Shown in pieces: positions 4,081 to 6,330 of a stretch of DNA of 6,330 bases; within the stretch, counting starts at the first letter, position 1, and every line of letters begins with the position of its first letter. Under the pieces are notes generated by a model. The model worked only from the letters and a program-made list of their open reading frames with translations. It ran no database searches and had not been told where the DNA came from. Source of the stretch: JAQVEM01 sp034660395. Lineage in GTDB: Bacteria; Actinomycetota; Humimicrobiia; Humimicrobiales; Humimicrobiaceae. Both the position numbers and the translations under genes were made by a program. The DNA lies in the NCBI GenBank assembly GCA_034660395.1, contig JAYEJA010000005.1, positions 1-6,330 on the forward strand, given 5' to 3'.

Positions 4081-5421
4081 ATGTTACATAAAAGTTTGTT
4101 TATTTTCGCGCACACGCTCAAGAATAAGGATTTTATGAAACACTATAACTTTGTAAAAAAGAATGAATTTGAATCATACGACAACTTGAAGAGATATCAG
4201 GAAGAAAAATTACAAGGATTGATTCAGTTTTCGTTTGATAACGTACCTTATTATCACAAATTATTCAAAAATCTTAACTTAAAACCAGAAGATATACAGT
4301 CAATCGAAGATTTACAGAAATTACCGATTTTAACAAAAGAGATAATACGAAATAACCAGAGCGATTTTGTGCCGCTTAATTTAAAAGAGCAAAAATATGC
4401 TAATAGATCAACGGCTGGCTCTACGGGTAATCCGCTTACTTACCGGAATTCTAATGACGATAAAAGTTTGGGGTTTGCGATACTGTACGCAAATTGGGGC
4501 TTTGCTGGCTATGAGTTGGGTGATAAGGTGGCAGTTATAGCAGGTTCTTCTCTTATACCCTCAACGGGCTCTAAGTTGGCAGATACTGTAAAAGCGTTTA
4601 TTATGAATACAAAAAATTTCTCTGCTTTTGATTTGACTGAAAACTATCTGGATAATATCGTGATTGCGTTAAATAAATTCAACCCGGAGTTTTTAAATGG
4701 ATATGCTTCTTCGCTATATTTGTTTGCGAAACATATCAAAGAAAAAAATTTGAAGATTAATTTCAGCCCAAAAGGCGTATTTACAACTGCAGAGGTATTG
4801 TTCGAGTCACAAAGAGAACTAATCGAAGATGTGTTTAATTGCGCGGTATTTGATCAATATGGGCTGAATGATGGCGGCATAAGTGCTTACGAATGCGAGA
4901 AGCATAAAGGACTTCACGTTGATATGATACGGTCTATTACGGAAGTTACAGATGAAGAAGGGAATCAATTAGAGACGGGTAAAGAGGGGAAAATTTTAGC
5001 TACTAGTTTACATAATTATGCAATGCCTTTTATAAGGTATGATACCGGAGATTTGGGAATATTATCTGGTGAAATGTGTGTGTGTGGGAGAGAGACACCG
5101 TTGCTGGAGAAGATTATTGGTCGTGTCAGCGATTTCATATACACGCCAAATGGGACTAAAATACACGGTGAATTCTTCTCGCATATCTTCTGGGAATTCA
5201 ATTGGGTTAAGCAGTTCCAGATAATCCAAAATAGGGTAGATGAAGTGATTGTTAAGATCGTTCCGGATAGCAAAGACAAAATTAACGGGCGTGATTTGGA
5301 TAGATTGAAGGAGATAATTTTTAATAGGGCTGGAGACATGAATATTATTATTGAAATGGTGAATGAAATAGAGACAACAAAAGCAGGGAAGTGGAAGTTT
5401 ATTGTTAGGGAGGTGGAATGA
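4081..5421 (+). CDS. PaaK/CapK-like adenylate-forming enzyme of glycan locus
   Basis: This 446-residue protein is a full-length member of the phenylacetate-CoA ligase-like (PaaK/CapK, COG1541-type) branch of the adenylate-forming enzymes. Motifs in order are the phosphate-binding loop STAGSTGNP (110-118), DQYGLND (258-264), the ATP-ribose motif RYDTGDLG (319-326), a conserved CVCGR...LLEKIIGR block (333-348) with two cysteines, and a C-terminal K-AGKWKF segment (434-440) holding the expected catalytic lysine region. The family activates a carboxylate with ATP; CapK-like members sit in capsule and surface-polysaccharide clusters, where they may activate an acyl or amino-acid substituent. The surrounding glycan genes favour that role over aromatic catabolism, but the substrate cannot be read from sequence. 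ATG 4081 has GGAGGG at 4069-4074. It is the only glycan-locus gene in the window that is complete. Confidence 0.85.
   Translation: MLHKSLFIFAHTLKNKDFMKHYNFVKKNEFESYDNLKRYQEEKLQGLIQFSFDNVPYYHKLFKNLNLKPEDIQSIEDLQKLPILTKEIIRNNQSDFVPLNLKEQKYANRSTAGSTGNPLTYRNSNDDKSLGFAILYANWGFAGYELGDKVAVIAGSSLIPSTGSKLADTVKAFIMNTKNFSAFDLTENYLDNIVIALNKFNPEFLNGYASSLYLFAKHIKEKNLKINFSPKGVFTTAEVLFESQRELIEDVFNCAVFDQYGLNDGGISAYECEKHKGLHVDMIRSITEVTDEEGNQLETGKEGKILATSLHNYAMPFIRYDTGDLGILSGEMCVCGRETPLLEKIIGRVSDFIYTPNGTKIHGEFFSHIFWEFNWVKQFQIIQNRVDEVIVKIVPDSKDKINGRDLDRLKEIIFNRAGDMNIIIEMVNEIETTKAGKWKFIVREVE
5409..5416 (+). promoter_or_regulatory. Shine-Dalgarno choosing ATG 5426 for the GT4 gene
   Basis: GGAGGTGG lies inside the end of the CapK-like gene, 9 nt before ATG 5426. 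It favours that start over the in-frame TTG at 5402, which would overlap the previous gene by 20 nt. Confidence 0.6.
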
Positions 5422-5425
5422 GCTT

Positions 5426-6223
5426 ATGGAATTTAAAGATTTATTAATTCTTACTCCCGAATTCCCTGACGAATACAATAAACGAATAGGTGGTATTTTT
5501 GTTAAAGAGCAAGTAAAGTACCTGAAGGATTATTTTGAAAACGTATATGTGGTTTCTCCAACTTCGGTTTGGAGAGAATATCTATTAAATGACCATTTAG
5601 AAAACTATGGTTGGGATAACGTTCAAGTATATCATCCCTTGTATGTTAATTTCCCCTTTCCTTATGTCGGTAAATATCTGAAAAGATTTTGGATATATCT
5701 GGAGAAAAGAGCGATATTAAAGCTGATAAAGACCGAAAAAATTGATTTCGACTTGATTCACGCTCATTATACATGGCCATCCGGCGCCATTGCCGTTGAA
5801 CCCAAAAAGGAATTCAAAGTCCCTGCAATAATAACAGAGCACACCTCGATTACACTACATAAAGCGTTGAAAAGAAAGGACCCTTACTACCTTCAAACAT
5901 GGGATAGATGTGACGCAATTATCAGAGTAAATAAAAAGGATGTCCCGCTATTCAAAAAATTTAATAAGAATACGGTGAATATACCAAATGGTTTTGATGA
6001 GGAAAAATTTTGCGGTATGGATCGAAGTAAATGCAGGGAAAAACTAAACCTGCCTTTGGATAAGAAGATTATTCTATCAATCGGTAGTTTAATAGAGGTA
6101 AAAGGTCATAAATATTCTATTGAAGCCATGAACGAAATACTTAAAAAAAGAGAAGATATTCTCTACATAATTGGTGGTTCTGGACCATTAAAAGAAGATT
6201 TACAACTTGACTTTCGGAGATAG
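5426..6223 (+). pseudogene. GT4-family glycosyltransferase, C-terminally truncated
   Basis: From ATG 5426 this frame encodes 265 residues; GT4 enzymes usually have 350-400. The N-terminal acceptor domain is intact, with ILTPEFPDEYNKRIGGIFV (8-26), HAHYTWPSG (112-120) and TEHTS (137-141). The donor domain begins with IPNGFD (186-191), then SIGSLIEVKGH (218-228), including the phosphate-contacting Lys 226, and IIGGSGPLKEDL (248-259). Family sequence ends there: the last five residues (LDFRR) do not continue it, and a TAG follows at 6221-6223. The E-x7-E sugar-nucleotide motif and the final helices are missing, so the product should be inactive. Such enzymes transfer a sugar from a nucleotide donor to a lipid-linked or protein glycan at the cytoplasmic membrane. 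The gene is distinct from the four repeated fragments and starts 4 nt after the CapK-like stop. Confidence 0.75.
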
Positions 6224-6330
6224 CCGTTGATGACTCGAATATTTTTCTATTTGATTAGGATAACCCGCGTTTTTTAGCCGAAATAAGCCACGAGCAGGCA
6301 TATTTTCCCATTTCATTCATACCCCGATGT
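6224..6330. other. Unassigned sequence after the GT4 breakpoint
   Basis: This 107-nt stretch does not continue the glycosyltransferase in any frame I can recognise. On the minus strand a frame of 24 codons is open from the window edge to a TAA at 6255-6257, but it has no identifiable motif. The change of content near 6208 marks a recombination or insertion boundary. Confidence 0.4.

Noticed and set aside
5062..5478. Minus-strand open frame under the end of the CapK-like gene, with others at 625-891, 1891-2151, 3927-4121 and 5016-5339
   Set aside because: Each lies opposite or across stronger + strand genes with recognised motifs and shows no independent support.
6255..6329. Possible 3' end of a minus-strand gene entering from the right edge (24 codons)
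   Set aside because: Too short and without a recognisable motif; chance open frames of this length are common.

Overview
This window looks archaeal, most likely euryarchaeal. The ribosome-binding sites match the archaeal anti-Shine-Dalgarno well (AGGTGAT, AGGAGGG, GGAGGTGG). GTG and TTG starts are present, the base composition is AT-rich, and there is a high density of VapBC and MNT/HEPN toxin-antitoxin (TA) genes among surface-glycan genes, as in many methanogen and ANME-like genomes. The lineage is an inference and cannot be fixed from this sequence. Every recognisable gene lies on the + strand and gaps are at most about 42 nt, so the window reads like one long, damaged transcription unit.

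Layout. 1-76 is the 3' end of a gene resembling UDP-GlcNAc 2-epimerase (WecB type). From 73 to 3766 there is a fourfold array. Each unit starts with a 5' fragment of the same glycosyltransferase-like gene (fragments at 73-356, 1142-1447, 2015-2458, 3063-3317), followed at once by a TA module. The module types alternate: VapBC (376-1099), MNT/HEPN (1462-1996), a different VapBC (2409-3061), then a second copy of the MNT/HEPN module (3314-3766). The two VapBC pairs look intact and unrelated to each other. The two MNT antitoxin genes are intact and 107/116 identical, but both HEPN toxin genes are destroyed by different internal deletions.

Downstream, 3773-4054 is an N-terminal remnant of a polysaccharide (NodB-like) deacetylase. 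4081-5421 is a full-length PaaK/CapK-like adenylate-forming enzyme. 5426-6223 is a GT4 glycosyltransferase cut off before its C-terminal catalytic motif. 6224-6330 holds nothing I recognise.

Interpretation. This is a glycan-biosynthesis locus eroded and rearranged by recombination. Its genes keep their 5' ends and lose their 3' ends, and TA modules sit at the breakpoints in the array. The repeated glycosyltransferase fragments are obvious homology anchors. The same fragment-to-MNT junction occurs in two clearly diverged fragment backgrounds, which points to cassette shuffling by homologous recombination or gene conversion, or to repeated insertion at one site. Several fragment reading frames end at, or overlap, the start of the next TA gene. 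Some MNT starts lack their own ribosome-binding site, so the remnants may now act as translational leaders for the TA modules; this is an inference.
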